Origin: Basidiobolus meristosporus CBS 931.73
Lineage: Eukaryota > Basidiobolomycota > Basidiobolomycetes > Basidiobolales > Basidiobolaceae
Direction: 5' to 3'
NCBI GenBank assembly: GCA_002104905.1
Contig: MCFE01000093.1
Coordinates: 62,001 to 126,000 of the forward strand
Length of the DNA stretch: 64,000 nucleotides
Part shown: positions 24,246-36,000 of the stretch, one piece after another
Numbering within the stretch: position 1 is the first letter of the stretch
Layout: each line of letters starts with the position of its first letter
Position numbers and translations under genes: made by a program
The notes under the pieces: model-generated
Database searches by the model: none
What the model saw: the letters and a program-made list of their open reading frames with translations, nothing else
What the model was told of the DNA's origin: nothing

Positions 24246-25262
24246 TTTCATATATGTGTGCATATGGTGCCACAGCTTTATTTATTGTGCTTACAATAGC
24301 AGGTCATCATTGAATTCTACATTCATGAAGGCTCCATATCTTATACACAAGAGTGTCTTACATTCACCTGAGTATTCACAAAAAAATGACATAGTGCAAT
24401 ACATTGTTGAGTATCAAACTGTTCACCCATGGACAGTACTACAGTGACTCAACACCATAATAGAAGAGAAAAATAACATATAGCTATTGTAGCAAGCCTC
24501 TCAGGCATGAAACATGCTGACAGCATAGGTAGTATTACAAGGATTACGGCCAGCATTTTGCCCCAAGAGTCATATTTGTTCAATCATCAGTCACTACTGT
24601 ATTAAAGTATGTTGTTAGCCACCTAATACTTCTATAATGTTACATGGCTGTACTTGTCTCCTTGTGCAAACTGAGTCAGGTGAGTTTTTGACACCCTTAG
24701 GCTCACCCCAGCCTTCTGAATATGGCACACAGAGTGAAAGCTCTGAAGAAGAAGGCTCACTGATGGATTGTGAGCCTATCTACCCTTCCAACAGTACCCT
24801 GCATGAGCCTTGCAAAATCCCATTGTGCAATACAACAATACCAATGGATAAATATGCTGAGGACACTTTATGGAGTCAAGTAAGCCCTGTAATAAATCTG
24901 CTGTTGAGCATTATTAGGTTATTGCTAGACAAGTGGTGTGTTGCCACTGAGATTAGTTATGACACTTCAAGGATTTATTACTACCCCTTGCCAAAGTCAT
25001 CCTGGGATACAACCTACTGTGTATATGGTACAAATGAACAACTGTTATGCAGCTGGCAAAATATGACCCAGAAACTCTCCTGATACCTGCATGCAATAAA
25101 AGTTGCATAGCATTCACATCAGTGAGTGCCACCATTGCAAGGTGTCCAACTAGTCAGGAATCCACTACCATTGGGGAAAAACATTGCTGACACTCTGGAT
25201 ATATTCCAGTAATGCCTTGTGTAATGAAGTTCATGCAGTCTAACAAGTATTGTGAAGCTATA
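24246..25262 (+). other. Unassigned region with an open stretch of unknown origin
   Basis: A plus-strand open stretch of 148 residues (24637-25083) reads acidic and Ser-rich at first (SEYGTQSESSEEEGSLMDCE), then hydrophobic with VINLLLSIIRLLLDKW and tyrosine-rich. It matches no family I recognise and no other copy in the window. It is more intact than its surroundings. It may be the tail of another mobile element. The flanks, 24246-24636 and 25084-25262, show nothing else. Confidence 0.3.
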
Positions 25263-25277
25263 AGACTTGTTCCGTTG
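25263..25277. repeat. Left terminal inverted repeat of Harbinger H4
   Basis: AGACTTGTTCCGTTG matches the reverse complement of 28665-28679 with one mismatch in 15. The same end is seen at the MITE (30673) and at the right end of H1 (2851-2860). Confidence 0.8.
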
Positions 25278-25445
25278 GATAGTGCCACATAGTGCCAGCC
25301 AGTTTATAGTGCCAAATCAATCTGGCACTCTAGGGCACTATCTGGCACTATAATTTCTACCATGATGCCAGTGGTATGATACAGTTACTGGTAATTTTAC
25401 TCAATCTTACTTATGTTGCTCAGAATAGTGCTTTCCTTGCTTTAT

Positions 25446-26330
25446 TTACTCTTCATAATGCTCCAGACACATTTCTCTCAGTGGATGTCTTCTTGTATGA
25501 ACATACTGTGCATTAATAAGTATCTTATCTATTTTACCTATTCTGCTGTTTTCACCTATATATGACTTTCCTCTGTATTTACCTGCCAATATGCTGAATC
25601 TCTTCAGATATCCAAATGTGTGCTCTACCCTTACTCTGAAATGATTAAATATCTCATTGTAGAGCTTCTGCTTCCTGCTAAGCACACCATTCCTTGGCTT
25701 CCTATAAGCTGTAATACATCCTAATCTCTGACAATCCTCTCCTATATAGGCCAAGTCTGCCATACATTTCTCCCCTCTACTGAATTCAGGATGATTCTCT
25801 ACCCAGAGTGCTTTGTCATGCCTACTTCCAGCAAATGGCCCACTAAACCAGATGATGTTACCCTCAATGTCAGATAGTGCTTGAAACTTCACACAGTGTG
25901 CCTTGTACTTGCCAGAATAAAGGTGCCTCTGCCCTCTAGAAGGTCTGTTAATCCTCACTGGGAAGGTATCCAAAATACTCCTGATATGGAACCTGTTGCT
26001 GAACACTCTGGGATATGGAAGTCTATTGGAGCTTCTGAACCTAGTATTCCAAGCTTACTCCAAGTCATTCATACCCTCTGCAAGGTGGTTCTCCATTGCT
26101 GTCAGCTGGGAATGAAAGCTTCTAGGACTTCTGTTGCCATGGATGGTGGGATGAAACCTTGTAGGGCAATAGTTCTTGTAATAGCAGAGAAGCTTAACAA
26201 GGGATCTCCTTGAGTAGATTGGGGTTGATGGTCCACAGTACTTGGAATAGATCTCCTCCAGTGTGTCAAAAGGAAATCCAGTGGTAGTGATGGGATTGAT
26301 GAGAAAAGACCATTCAGATGAGTAAGTCAT
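25446..26330 (-). CDS. DDE transposase of Harbinger H4 (DDE_Tnp_4 type), one putative intron
   Basis: It would cut and re-join the element's ends. The C-terminal frame (26006-25446) holds a DDE order: LDTFPVRI with the first Asp; then a YSGKYKAHCVKFQ and GSRHDKALW core; ADLAYIGED with the second Asp; and VEHTFGYLKRF with the Glu, matching the HARBI1/DDE_Tnp_4 pattern. The N-terminal frame starts at 26330 (MTYSSEWSFL) and stops at GAGTAAGC. That stop is also in copy H1. Reading GTAAGC as a splice donor, with CAATAG or CCCAG as acceptor, joins both frames in phase and removes 37 or 52 bases. So the gene may be intact, at about 280 residues. The true start could lie further upstream. Confidence 0.65.
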
Positions 26331-26689
26331 ATTAAAATTGATGGATGATTGTATGGAGGCGGTTTGAATTGATTCAGCGCGATCTGCATTATTTATCTGA
26401 TTTTTAACACATTATGGTTAAATCTCCATCAATTGCCATGTATCCCATCATTATGTCGCAAAAATCATCCGCAAACAATGCCTTGGTACTTTTATTGATG
26501 CTTTAATCATAGGTCTATAATCAAATAGGAAATCTGTGATTGATGTGATCTGATCCGTGTCAACGCAATCCAAGATGCATCATGCATAATATATGGAAAA
26601 TTCAACAATCACTTTAGTTTTCATATATATTTCATATAAGACCAGGTTGATGCCAATATACTGCTGTATAAGTATCCAAATCTGTTGCT

Positions 26690-27937
26690 ATGGTCCCCAT
26701 ACCAAGCCTCAACTCATCTTTAGTACAACCCAGACAAAACCCATCCCCCAGCTCACAAGCGCGGTCCGGACTGGAAAAGTTGATGTCAGATCCGTTTGAG
26801 TTCTCACCAAATGATTTTAGTATGGCCCAAGTGTCTATGATGAGCCTTCATACAGATATTTGGGCACTACTGATTAATCTAGCAGAACTAGATACCTCAG
26901 AGAGTTGACAAAGATGGAAGAATTTGAGTAGAAAGCTGTGGCATGAGTTCTACATCAAGATGCCAGCCGATGTATGTAAAAAGATATATAACAAGACAAG
27001 TATTGAAATCAAGAATGAGCTGAGAGTGAGGGGATTTGACAAGGAAGCCGCACGGGAACGATTTTGCGCACAATTTGCACAGTACGGGCCGGACGCGTCC
27101 ATTCGTGCCTCAACTTTGGGAACCAAAGAGATTTTGAATGAGTTTTTGCCTCAAATGACTAATGTACTACGTGATATATTAGTAGAGCTAAGTGGCTTCC
27201 AAGAGCAATATACACAGGACTCATCCAGGCAACAGCTCCAAAGTATCAGACAGAGGGTAAGTGAATACCTTGAGGAATCAGATGGTGAGCTTCAGGAGGA
27301 AGAATACAGACCGCGAGCAACATCGTCCAGATTGCGCCAGCACGCCTTGCTGGATTCCCTACCATCTCTAGCAAACACAGCGCACCGGCGCACGTCAGTC
27401 CAGACTACGCCAACACCCTTTACCAGAACGCCCCGCGTTGAGTCAACGCGCGTCGGGTCAACGCGCGCGCTTCAGAGCAAAACTACCAGAACTTGCCAAA
27501 CTGCTCATTTAGACACAAGTCCATTGGAGCGGACCAAGTTGCGTCAACATGAGGCATCACATTGGACTCAGCCAAGGGCCATCTCAACGCGTCAAGGCGC
27601 GCCTGCGCGTGCTGTTTTGCCTGACCATCAGCGAGTTACTTCTGGTGAACTGACTGATGATGACCAACATGAAGTGACTCAACCACCGGAGCCCTTGGCA
27701 AGTAAAAGAGCGTGTCAGCGCGTGGCACTACAGGCCGGTTCAGTTGGTTCAGTCGGAGCAATTCAGTGCGGCCAAGCTGCAGCATTGCACTCATCAACTA
27801 GGAGGCAAATTACTGACTACAAATACACAAGTAGCCAAGATGATAGTCAGCCAGGAAGTAGTATAGGTGTGCAAAGTGAGTCACTACCAAATGCTTCAGT
27901 AGTAATCCCTGTGAGAAAAAAACCCAGGAGAAGATGA
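26690..27937 (+). CDS. Accessory protein of Harbinger H4 (second ORF)
   Basis: The main frame runs to 27937 and is open from about 26924 (337 residues, no ATG at its left edge). An upstream frame 26690-26908 ends in a TGA common to all copies, so an intron or downstream initiation is likely. The region RWKNLSRKLWHEFYIKMP around the junction is basic and Trp-rich and could be the end of a Myb/SANT-like fold. After residue 100 the protein is Ser/Thr/Arg-rich with QDSSRQQLQSIRQRVSEYLE, a likely short coiled coil, and ends KKPRRR, a likely nuclear signal. In known Harbinger elements this partner binds the ends and brings the transposase to the nucleus; that role is inferred from position. Confidence 0.55.
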
Positions 27938-28664
27938 TGCAATTGCTTTGAATCGCTCACATTTGTAATGATCCTGACAACCCTTTTTTTTTGCGATCCA
28001 AATTGAGCCATTGCAAATCAGTGATCATCAAATTTTTGATATAAATAATATCAAGGTCATCTCACATTTGAGACAGAACCCCTATAAATAAACACCCTGC
28101 ATATGTATATGTCATCTGTAATACCAGTGCAGCTATTGGATCTGTTTTGCACCTACACAATCGCTTGCATGCTAGCTATGACACCTTGCCCAATCACTAG
28201 GATCAGGGATTTACTTGCTCAATGGGCTAAATGGGATATTTGATGGCCAATCAGGTAGCTTTTTCAGTAGTCAATGAGCCAATTGGGGGCTGCCAGCTTC
28301 AGGATACTTTTGGACCAATTAACCACTGAGATACCGTCCAATTGGAGTGAGGGTAACCAAATGGTAAGTATCAGTGATATTTATAGTGTGATACACATTT
28401 ATTTCCATTTACATTCAAGAAACATATCCAAATACCGGATTTTACCTGCCATTATAGCGGTATCCAATCGCGCACGTGATGCAAGCATTACGAGTTGGCG
28501 CAATCATCCGCACCAACCTCATTGTGTCAGATTGTGCCATAGTGTGCGAGATCATCCCGCATAGTGCGAAATTGTCCAAGAACGATCCTGCCTTCTGGTA
28601 GCTATAATATTGCGCCCGATTGTTCTTTGCGACCGCAGATTGCGCCGCACGCCCTGGCATGGTA

Positions 28665-28679
28665 CAATGGAACAAGTCT
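28665..28679. repeat. Right terminal inverted repeat of Harbinger H4
   Basis: CAATGGAACAAGTCT, inverted relative to 25263-25277. The next bases, GTAAAG, include a TAA that fits the 3-base target site of the family. Confidence 0.8.
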
Positions 28680-28689
28680 GTAAAGTACT

Positions 28690-31152
28690 ACACCCAGTAT
28701 CAATCAAGTGCAAGCATATCTGATATATTTGATATCAGACATTACAAACAGCTAAGCTACAAGGGCTGCTTTGATGGTATGTAAGACCATGTCTTTGCCT
28801 TAGCACTTGATGGATTCTCATTAAATAGTACCCCACCAGCAAACACTACTTGCCACTAATTCTTATCAACCTGAATCTGCCACCTCTCTGACAGTATTAG
28901 AGCAGAAATCTGATGGAGGTCTTGCAAGTGCCTGGGTGTAAATCACCATCCAAACTGGATAGCTTCCTGTATTCCATGCTGCATAAATTTTGTGAGCTTT
29001 CCAGTGGGATAGCAGTTAATGGCCATCATGTCAAAGTGCATATTGTTATTTGCATCAAAGATACCCCAACCATCAGCAAGAAAGCCAGCATTTCCAGGAA
29101 CAATGGATGGAATTGCTGTCAAATGTGAGAGATCTAGGGGGCCTAATCCATAACCATTAGCCAAACACCAAAACCAAGAACATCAACTTCTGGCAGAGAG
29201 AATGTACAGAAGTCAGCATTCAATTGCTGCAAAGTTGGCAAGCTAAAAGCCACTGGCCAGAATCTGGAGTTAATAGAAAATCTGAGATACATAAGATAGG
29301 GGTTTTCTGTTGAAGCAAAAGCTTTCCACTGGGAGCAATGCATTTGCTTTTCAACACTATCCCATACTGATGACCAAGTCACACATGGGCATTTCAAGCT
29401 AAATGAGCCCTTCAAGATACTAGAAAATCTGAAAGAGCTGGCAGGATATTACAGAATACCTGCTACCCTAAATACTTCTCATAGGCTCCAATGAATATTC
29501 ATATACATATACAACAATAGAAGTGCAAGTACTAGAAAACTGGATATGTATTTATTCAGGTGGCCTACAGAAGTCATTTCTACCAAGAGTACATTGGAAG
29601 CATTGGGAGTCATTTGTGGACATTGTAAGAATATATATCAGGAGGTGGATCCCAAATGCCAATTTGACTCATTTGTAGCTTTTGTGCAAAGAGTTTGTAA
29701 TGGGACTTGAGCAGCTATACCACAAACACAAAGCTAATTATGTAGATCTCTGCTGCTACTGTATACATTCTGGCTTCATCTTGCTTGGTGTGTGGAGAAT
29801 ATTGGCCCTTGCTTCACCTTTTGGGAGTGTCTTATGGAGCACATGTGTGGGGAGATAGGAAGATGAGTCAAGTTGCAGGTCTACCATATTCCAATCTCAT
29901 CAAGAATATCACCCTCAAGTCAGTCATGGATGAGATGAGTTGACACATGTAGGATGGCTAGGAAGACTTGGGAAAAACTGAAGACAGATGTGCACATGGA
30001 GACACATATGCCTATGTCATAAAGAAGCTAAGTAGCCCCAATACATGTGTAATCAGTTAAGTAATACAATGTTGGGTTGGGTGCAACAAGTAACTAACTT
30101 TGATTGGGATAACTTTACTAAAATATGCTGGGTTTTTCTTAGTCATAAGCCAATTTCTACACTATTCTATACAGATCCACACAACAAAGAGCTACAGTGC
30201 ACCTATAAGGGGGATTAGAATCCAACAGGGAGAAGATATATATCAGCTAAATACCAAAAAGTTCTTTGTGGATATTCAGGAGGTATTTATGGCAGAAGTG
30301 GTGGCAACCAAGCATTTATTTGCAAGATGTTTATACTATCAGCGATATAAGGTATATGGCAACTTGGTAAGTATCACACTAAAATGCCATAAAGTTGAGG
30401 TGATAGAAGTATGTGAATTGCAGCAAGTATGTGCATTTGTAGAGGCTAGTAAACAGGAGCCCACAGTTTTTTTTGATTTGAACTATATGTGGAATACCCA
30501 ATTTAGTAGTTGGTAAGCAATTAAAGAGGGTTGATGCTACAGTGCAATAAATGAATTGTGCATGGGGAGGTAGAAAAAGGGAATACCATTTGATAAATTA
30601 GCAGGGTAGCATTATGCAGAACTAGCTGTAGGCCACCATACTGCTGTGATAATACCATTAGAGGCTTGCAATAGACTTGTTCCATCATTCCAGCTGATCA
30701 TAGTGCCCAATAGTGCCATAGCATGCCAGATGGTGCCTGATCATGCCACAGAGTGCTAGATGGTGCCATACAGTGCCAATTTGGGATCAAAATTGACATG
30801 CATATGACCCTAAAATATCATATCAATAACAAAATATACAGCACTTTCTGGCACTATGATCAATGGCACAATGGAGCAAGTCTAGTGAGACCATCAAACA
30901 CCGTCAATTTTTTTGCTATATCATGCAGTTGGATTTACTGGCCAGTTGGATCCACTCAAGTAGTTGTAGATTGCACTAAGACCGCAACAATGCCATACCA
31001 CCATTGGCAAAACACTGCCCAAACACTGTTGTGCTTTTTACTTTATTTGGTGGAAAAATTTGCAAAATGCCATTGTGATCCTGTTATAAGATTGCATAGA
31101 GGATCATAAATTCCAGGCTGTGGGTATTATAAAATTCTCCTGATGGAATTCT
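28690..31152 (+). pseudogene. KDZ/Plavaka-type transposase remnant K1
   Basis: Degenerate plus-strand frames follow the order of fungal Plavaka (KDZ superfamily) transposases. First comes a region like PG...SPSKLDSFLYSMLHKFCEL (about 28930-29000). Next is VKVHIVICIKDTPTISKKAS with a Cys pair (29029-29125), like the D-P-A...C..C segment. A YHK...LCCYCIH stretch (about 29720-29770) is followed, in the next frame, by ENIGPCFTFWECLMEHMCG (about 29790-29850), the GP-W-MER-CG hallmark. The tail (30100-30516) reads FFVDIQEVFMAEV and YYQRYKVYGNLVS. Stops and frameshifts are many. A 211-base MITE (30673-30883) sits in the 3' part. Homology to the inverted copy K2 ends near 31152. Confidence 0.6.
30673..30883. 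mobile_element. 211-base Harbinger-type MITE
   Basis: The ends are AGACTTGTTCCAT and, inverted, ATGGAGCAAGTCT, the same termini as H4. Inside, TAGTGCCA-like motifs recur. It has no coding capacity. The inverted KDZ copy K2 supplies the empty site: K2 reads GAGGCTTGCAA then GAGGCCATCA with nothing between, while K1 has the MITE there. The flanking bases AAT and AGT fit a 3-base duplication with one change. Confidence 0.8.
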
Positions 31153-31516
31153 GATGGATGATGTGGATCAAATCCACCCATGAGACCAAATTGTTTTTCA
31201 TAGACATAGTGGATGCTGGGCTGATGGATCTAAGCTTGGCTATGGGGGCCAAGGCCTCAGTGAAGCTCAGTCCTTTTGTTTTGGAGTGTCCTTGGGCCAT
31301 ATATATATGTTTGTGTATTTCAGCAGTACTATAAGCCTTATATTTGGTCTTGAGAGCCTATACACATTCAATTGATATTTGGGGTCTTTTTTTAGAGCTG
31401 GGGGCTCATCTATGTGGACTCAACTGGCATAAGCTACATTTGTACCATTATTGAAGTAGTGCTTTGGGCAATATCTGATCTGGCTACATAACTGGCTTTG
31501 AGAAGATGGAAAGAAC
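31153..31516 (-). pseudogene. Copia RT-start fragment, minus strand
   Basis: The sequence parallels 39390-39780 (for example AAGCTCAGTCCTTTTGTTTT and TGGGGGCTCATCTATGTGGA), which is the beginning of Copia RT on the minus strand. Frame destroyed. It is cut on the right by a Gypsy-1 solo LTR. Confidence 0.65.
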
Positions 31517-31886
31517 TGCCACAAGTCATGGTATAATAGTTGTAGAAGAGTAGGGAGTTTAGATGGTATTGTATTCACTAAAACTTAAACTGATTTTTAT
31601 TGAGGTTCCAGCAGCTCCTTATATACAATTATGCAAGTTCAGTTGCTGGCTAAGTGTATTTCCTAGTGTAGGTTGTGGCTGATGACTCATTTGATTGTAT
31701 CATCATCACCTAATAGGTTCCTACTTTATATATCTATTCCTGTCTGATAAGGGTCTGCTGATTCATCTGCTGACTAATACCACCAATTTGATAGATAACA
31801 CCAATATACTGATAGGCTAAACATATAACTAATTGATTTGACTAAAAACTGATCCAACTTATAAATCAAAGTGGTAGATCATAATA
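31517..31886 (-). repeat. Solo Gypsy-1 LTR, minus strand
   Basis: The 370-base reverse complement aligns with the Gypsy-1 LTRs end to end. The flanking four bases are GAAC (31513-31516) and GAGC (31887-31890), a 4-base duplication with one mismatch. No internal Gypsy sequence is attached. Confidence 0.75.
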
Positions 31887-31909
31887 GAGCAATTCAGGAA
31901 AGTCCCCTG

Positions 31910-32225
31910 TGAGTAATTATCTTGATCATCCTGTCAAAGGCCATCACAAATTCTAAGTCTCATGAATAAGAGGTACTGATCCTGTCAGGACACTATGGAA
32001 AGACTCTCAAAAAATAATAGCACCCTAGATCTCACAAAAACTTGGTCAAAATTTTCATTGCATCAGTACATAAGTGGCTTTTGATTGGTTCTCTCCCAGT
32101 TCTCTCACTTTCTGATCCCAGACACTCAATTACCTCCTATGTTTTTGTATGTTAATTGGCTATTGCCTCTTTTTCACACTACCTATATCCTGACTCAATC
32201 AATTCCCTATGAAAAATAATTTGGT
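31910..32225 (+). repeat. R320 repeat, copy C
   Basis: Same ordered blocks as 23185-23496 and 38640-38965, here without neighbouring ORF-X sequence. It lies directly after the solo Gypsy LTR and before the KDZ copy K2. Confidence 0.65.
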
Positions 32226-32254
32226 CCTGCAGGTGAATATAATTCATATCAGTT

Positions 32255-33095
32255 GTTAAGATCCCATCAGGAGACCACTATAATACCAGCAGGTTAGAAT
32301 TAATGACCACCTATACAATCTTGTGATGGGATCACAATGAAATTTTGCTAATTTACCGCCAAATAAATTTAATAAAATATAATGGTGTGTGTACAGTGTC
32401 TGGCCAAAGGTAGCATGGCATTGTTGCAGTCTTAGTGTACTTTACAACTACTTGAGTGGATCTAGCTGGTCAGTACATTCAATTGCCTTATATGGCAAAA
32501 AATAATGGAGTTTTGATGGCCTCTTTGCAAGCCTCTGATGGCATTATCATGGCAGTATGGTGGCCTACAGCTAGCTCTGTGTAATGCTACCATACCAATA
32601 TACCAAATGGTATTTCCTTTTTCTACCTCCACTTGTGCAACTCATATACTCCACTGTAGAATCACGCATCTTAATTTGCTTACCAACTACTACTTGGGTA
32701 CTCCACAAATAGTTTGAATCAAAAATAACTATGGCCTCCTGCTTACTAACCTCCACAAACATGCACACCTGCTACAACTGATACACTTCTATAACCTCAG
32801 TTTTATGGCTTCTTAGTATGATAATTGCAAAGTTGCCATATATGTTGTACTGCTGGTAACATATACATCTTGCAAACATATGGGTGGTTGTTGACACTTC
32901 TGCCAGGAATACCTCCTGAATATCCACAAAGAGCTTTTTGGTCTTTAGCAGATATATTCCTTCTCCCTGCTAGATTCTGGTCCCCCTTATAGGTGCCTTC
33001 TGGCTCTTGTTTGTGTGAATTCTGTATTGAATGGTGTAGAAGTTGGCTTATGACCAAGAGAAATCTGGCATACCTTGGTAGAGTTTTCCCAATAG
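32255..33095 (-). pseudogene. KDZ/Plavaka-type transposase remnant K2 (inverted, 3' part)
   Basis: The reverse complement follows 30100-31152 (K1) without the MITE. Minus-strand frames 33153-32803 and 32768-32571 carry RYARFLLVISQLLHHSIQ and FVEVSKQEAIVIFDSNYLW, the counterparts of KYAGFFLVISQFLHYSIQ and FVEASKQEPTVFFDLNYMW. It is cut at its 5' side by Copia-1 (33096). With K1 it forms an inverted pair around a spacer of about 1.1 kb. Confidence 0.65.
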
Positions 33096-36000
33096 AAATA
33101 CTGATGAGGATGTGATAGTTACTATCCTGAATAGCCTGACAGACAAGTTTCAAGGCCTTGTATCAGCCCTAGAGTCCAGAACTGAAGATTTGACCTTAAA
33201 TTACGTATATGGAAGGCTCCTGGATGAAGAATTAAGGAAATCAAGCGCAAATAAGAAGGAAGAAGAAAATGCTTCAATAAGCAATGATAACCAACAAAGA
33301 AGGTATCCAACACCCTGCAAAGGCAACAGCAACCCATTTTGTAACTACTGCAAAAGGAAAGAACACATATCAGACCGGTGTCTCAAAAAGAAAGATAATC
33401 AGCAAAAGAAGCCTTAATATGGAAAAGCTGCAACAACTGAAGATAGACTATTCATATCTGCACTAAATATGACCACAAACAAGGATTCTCAGACGTGGTA
33501 TATTGACTCTGGAGCTTCTCAACACTTTACACACCAAAAAGAACTTTTTACCCAATATCAAGAAATTCCAATTAAGAAGGTTTTCATGGGTGACAATAGA
33601 ACACTTGATGCAGTGGGAGAAGGAATTATCCAAGTAAACCTAAGAAGCAGTGAAGGAAGCCATACACTGACCTTTAAAGAAGTACTCTATGTACCAGAAA
33701 TAGCCAAGAACCTACTATCTGTAAGCAAGGCCACAGCAGAAGGACTCAGGTTCAGTTTTGACAATTCTGGATGCAGGATCACTGATCAAAATGGTGCCCA
33801 TATTGCTTTGGGCATCAGAGATCAGAATCTCTACAAGTTGACTTATATTGCATCATATCTGGAAGCTAATATAAGTAACTTAAATGACTAAACACCTATG
33901 CTTTGGTACAGGAGATTTGGACACATCAATTTTGATTATTTGCGTAAAATGATCAAAGATCAGCTAATTTCTGGAGTGAAAATTGATCCCCCAGCTAATT
34001 TGGAGCACTGTGAAGCCTGCATATATGGGAAACAAGCCAGACAACAGTTCAAGAGCTCCGGGTTAATCAAAACTAAGAAAAAATTAGATCTAATTCACTC
34101 AGATCTGTGTGGACCTATGCAAAATTTATCCTTAGGCGGGATGAAGTATTTAATCACTTTTATTGATGATTATACAAGATACACATGGGTCTACTTCATG
34201 GAGAGAAAGGAAGAAGCTCTGACTAAGCTCAGGGAGCTTAAAGCCATGGTTGAGAGAGAAACTGGTGAAAAAATCAAGAAAATACACACTGACAATGGTG
34301 GAGAATATACCTCAAAACTCTTCATCCACTTCGGCAAAATTCATGGGATAAAGCAAGAGACTACTGTACCATACTCCTCACAGCAAAATGGAGTAGCAGA
34401 ACAAGCTAACAGATCAATAATTGATATGGCAAGATCTATGATCCATGATCAAAAATTATCCTATGATTTTTGGGTGGAATCAGTTGCCACTGCTGTATAC
34501 CTTAAAAATAGGAGTTATAACAGAATACTTTGTGATTCTACTCCATTTGAAGCATGGTATGGATACAGACTAAGTGCAGAACACCTAAGAATATTTGGGT
34601 GTACAGCGTATGCCAAAAAACTGGCCGCAAATCAGTCAAAATTTGTGCCAAAAAGTGTAAAATGCATATTTTTGGGCTACTGCAATGAGAGTAAGGCATA
34701 CAGACTCTACAATACCAAAGCAAAGAAGCTTATCAAGTCCAGGGATGTGTTGTTTGATGAATATTTAAAATTTTCACAAAAAATGACATCAGATGATGAC
34801 AAATATCTGATCTCAAGTCCACCAATTGTCACGATTGAATCAGAGCAAAACAATGAGAATTTTTCACTCCAGAGAACTCTACCACTGTGGTTCAGCCAGA
34901 ATCAGTGCCCAGGAATATCCCAGAAGTGATCATTCCAGTATCAAATGCCTGGAGATCCAATTGGACAAGAAATAGCCCAAATTACTATATCAATGAGGGC
35001 ACAAACTTAGCCTATGCCTATTCAGTCCATATTGATGAGCCCCAGACTGTAAAAGAGGCCCTAAATAGCCCTCAGACAAAGTTTTGGAGATCTGCAATGA
35101 CTGAGGAATATCAGGCCCTGATGGATAATCAAACTTGGGACTTAGTCAAATTACCAATCAACCAAAAATCAATTGGATGCAGATGGGTCTTCAAGACAAA
35201 ATACAAGGCTGATGGTACAATTGAGAGATACAAAGCAAGACTTGTAGCCAAAGGATACTCTCAAACAAAAGGACTTGACTATACTGAGACCTATGCACCA
35301 GTAGCCAAATTTAATTCCATCAGATTAATATTGGCTATTCCAGCCAAATATAGGTTTTTTATACATCAAATGGATGTAAAACTGCATTTTTGAATGGAGA
35401 ACTTGATGAGGACGTGTATATGGACCAGCCTGATGGGTTTGTTGACCAAGATAGCCCCCATTTGGTCTGCAAGCTTAAAAAGTCACTATATGGTCTCAAA
35501 CAATCACCAAGAGCCTGGAATTGCAAGATAGATTCTTATTTGGAATCTTTGAGTTTCAAAAGAAGTAATACTGACTATAGTATATACTATAAGCCAGATA
35601 GAGCAAATCCAGCTCTATTAGCTCTATATGTGGATGATCTTATTATAGCCACCAATAACCTAGAAACATTGGAAGAGACTAAATCCAGCCTATCTAAGGA
35701 GTTCAAGATGTCCAATCTAGGAGAGAGTAGTTACTACTTAGGGATTAAGCTCGCCATAGACAGAAGTACCCAGACTATTACCCTAAGCCAATTCAAGTAT
35801 ATTCAAGATATACTAAAGAAGTACAAAATGGAAGACTGTAAACCAGCAGCTACCCCAATGGAGACAAACCTTAACTTGGTCAAAACTCAACCAAATCAAG
35901 AGAGCTTGGTGCCATCTGAAAGCCCTGACTTTCCTTATCAATCTATGGTTGGCAGTCTGATGTATATCATGCTTGGAACATGTCCAGATATCTCATATTC

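Larger units (their letters stand above)
25263..28679 (+). mobile_element. PIF/Harbinger-type DNA transposon copy H4, nearly complete
   Basis: The element is 3,417 bases long. Termini are inverted repeats: AGACTTGTTCCGTTG at 25263 and, reversed, AGACTTGTTCCATTG ending at 28679. Inside lie a DDE transposase (minus, 25446-26330) and a divergent accessory ORF (plus, 26690-27937), the usual two-gene Harbinger layout. Just inside the left end TAGTGCCA/TGGCACTA motifs recur in both orientations. A TAA 3-base target site fits on the right (28681-28683) and, allowing a 2-base loss, on the left. H4 keeps many CpGs lost in H1 and H2, so it is the youngest copy here. Confidence 0.8.

Noticed and set aside
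25881-26213. Plus-strand ORF of 110 residues, also at 63-353
   Set aside because: It is antisense to the Harbinger transposase and occurs only because the copies are the same sequence.
28943-29164. Minus-strand ORF with GWGIFDANNN, looks protein-like
   Set aside because: The plus strand at the same place matches the KDZ transposase order better, so this is an antisense shadow.
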